Shown here: positions 63,606 through 64,000 of the stretch, piece by piece
Layout of the letters: every line of letters begins with the position of its first letter
Position numbering within the stretch: the stretch's first letter is position 1
From: OMG group bacterium
GTDB lineage: Bacteria > Pseudomonadota > Gammaproteobacteria > Pseudomonadales > Azotimanducaceae
Assembly: GCA_012267385.1 (NCBI GenBank)
Contig: JAAXGW010000007.1
Coordinates: 1 to 64,000 of the forward strand
DNA: 64,000 nt
Direction: 5' to 3'
Notes under the pieces: model-generated
Seen by the model: only the letters and a program-made list of their open reading frames with translations
Told to the model about the DNA's origin: nothing
Databases searched by the model: none
Made by a program: the position numbers and the translations under genes

Positions 63606-64000
63606 CTAATTGGGCACTAGAGTCGCCCACAGAAACTCCCAAACCAATGCCTGCATGAACGCTCGTTGTTTATTGTCTGCTGCACCGGCGTGGCCACCTT
63701 CTATGTTTTCGTAGTAATGTACTTTGTGCCCAATTTCTTCAAGCTTCGCGACCATCTTGCGCGCATGACCTGGATGGACTCGATCGTCTCGCGTCGAGGT
63801 AGTAATGAGTATAGTTGGATACGTCTGATCCGCGCGTACGATTTGATAAGGGGAGAAGTTCTTAAGGTACTCCCACTCCTCAGGCTTCTCTGGATCACCA
63901 TACTCAGCCATCCAACTCGCTCCAGCTAACAGCAAGTGATATCGCTTCATATCGAGTAACGGCACCTGACAGACGACTGCACCAAATAAGTCAGGTCGTT
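63606..64000 (-). CDS. Prolyl oligopeptidase family (S9) protein, C-terminal end, cut by the window
   Basis: Reading continues past position 64000. The visible 131 residues are the end of the alpha/beta-hydrolase domain: DLFGAVVCQVPLLDMKRYH, YGDPEKPEEWEYLKNFSPYQ, STRDDRVHPGHARK with the catalytic Asp, and NIEGGHAGAADNKQ with the catalytic His. This is the ending typical of prolyl endopeptidases, which cut proline-containing peptides. Its start and signal peptide are outside the window. It is convergent with the M48 gene. Confidence 0.9.
   Translation of the reverse strand, partial: RPDLFGAVVCQVPLLDMKRYHLLLAGASWMAEYGDPEKPEEWEYLKNFSPYQIVRADQTYPTILITTSTRDDRVHPGHARKMVAKLEEIGHKVHYYENIEGGHAGAADNKQRAFMQALVWEFLWATLVPN

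Noticed and set aside
1..64000. CRISPR array
   Set aside because: No regularly spaced direct repeats were seen anywhere on either strand. The only tandem repeats are inside coding sequences.

Overview
The window looks like the chromosome of a gammaproteobacterium, probably a free-living aquatic one of no lineage I can name. The evidence is the large minus-strand block rpsB-tsf-pyrH-frr-uppS-cdsA-rseP-bamA-skp-lpxD-fabZ-lpxB-rnhB-dnaE-tilS, the rnc-era-recO block with relA and adk, an RsmJ-type methyltransferase, gspN-gspC-gspD of type II secretion, and an outer-membrane receptor. It is a Gram-negative genome of moderate GC with many TTG and GTG starts.

Layout. 1-1.6 kb: a terminator, a small membrane protein and an intact IS1595-like transposase with a textbook promoter and a tail-to-tail overlapping 48-residue ORF. 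1.7-5.5 kb: a secreted helical-repeat protein and a thioredoxin-type lipoprotein, divergently arranged. 5.7-23.3 kb: the core minus-strand envelope, translation and replication block. It lacks three genes usually found inside it: lpxA, dxr and accA. S2 carries a long acidic C-terminal tail. 23.5-29.1 kb (plus strand): map, dapE (one-base frameshift near its start), gspN, gspC, gspD. 29.1-32.5 kb: rsmJ, a second methyltransferase, tsaB, and moeA divergent from tsaB.

32.7-38.9 kb is an accessory island in which all five genes look like nucleases or restriction-type proteins: an endonuclease/exonuclease/phosphatase fold protein, a PD-(D/E)XK-like protein, a phospholipase-D-type nuclease, a divergent DUF262-DUF1524 (GmrSD-like) protein, and a Cys-rich protein with a C-terminal nuclease-like domain. 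It is the best candidate for an undescribed defence system here. It is followed by 0.6 kb of non-coding DNA with inverted repeats and by a TonB-dependent receptor with an EF-hand-like insertion.

42-48.3 kb: adk, relA, recO, era, rnc (one minus-strand operon) and a metal-efflux-type permease. 48.5-52.3 kb: a 1246-residue secreted metzincin-like protease with calcium-binding repeats and FG-GAP repeats. 52.3-56.4 kb: yejA-yejB-yejE peptide importer genes without an ATPase gene. 56.6-64 kb: accessory genes for membrane, secreted and sensor proteins. These include two TM2-domain proteins, an AAA ATPase split by an in-frame stop, a trypsin-like protease split by two frameshifts, a Cache-like protein, an M48 protease with a PDZ domain, and the end of an S9 peptidase.

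The three frameshifts in dapE and the trypsin-like gene are each explained by loss of one base in a C or G run. Read error in the assembly is therefore as likely as real decay. All positions and motifs were read by eye from the sequence. Family names come from recognised motifs and not from a database search.
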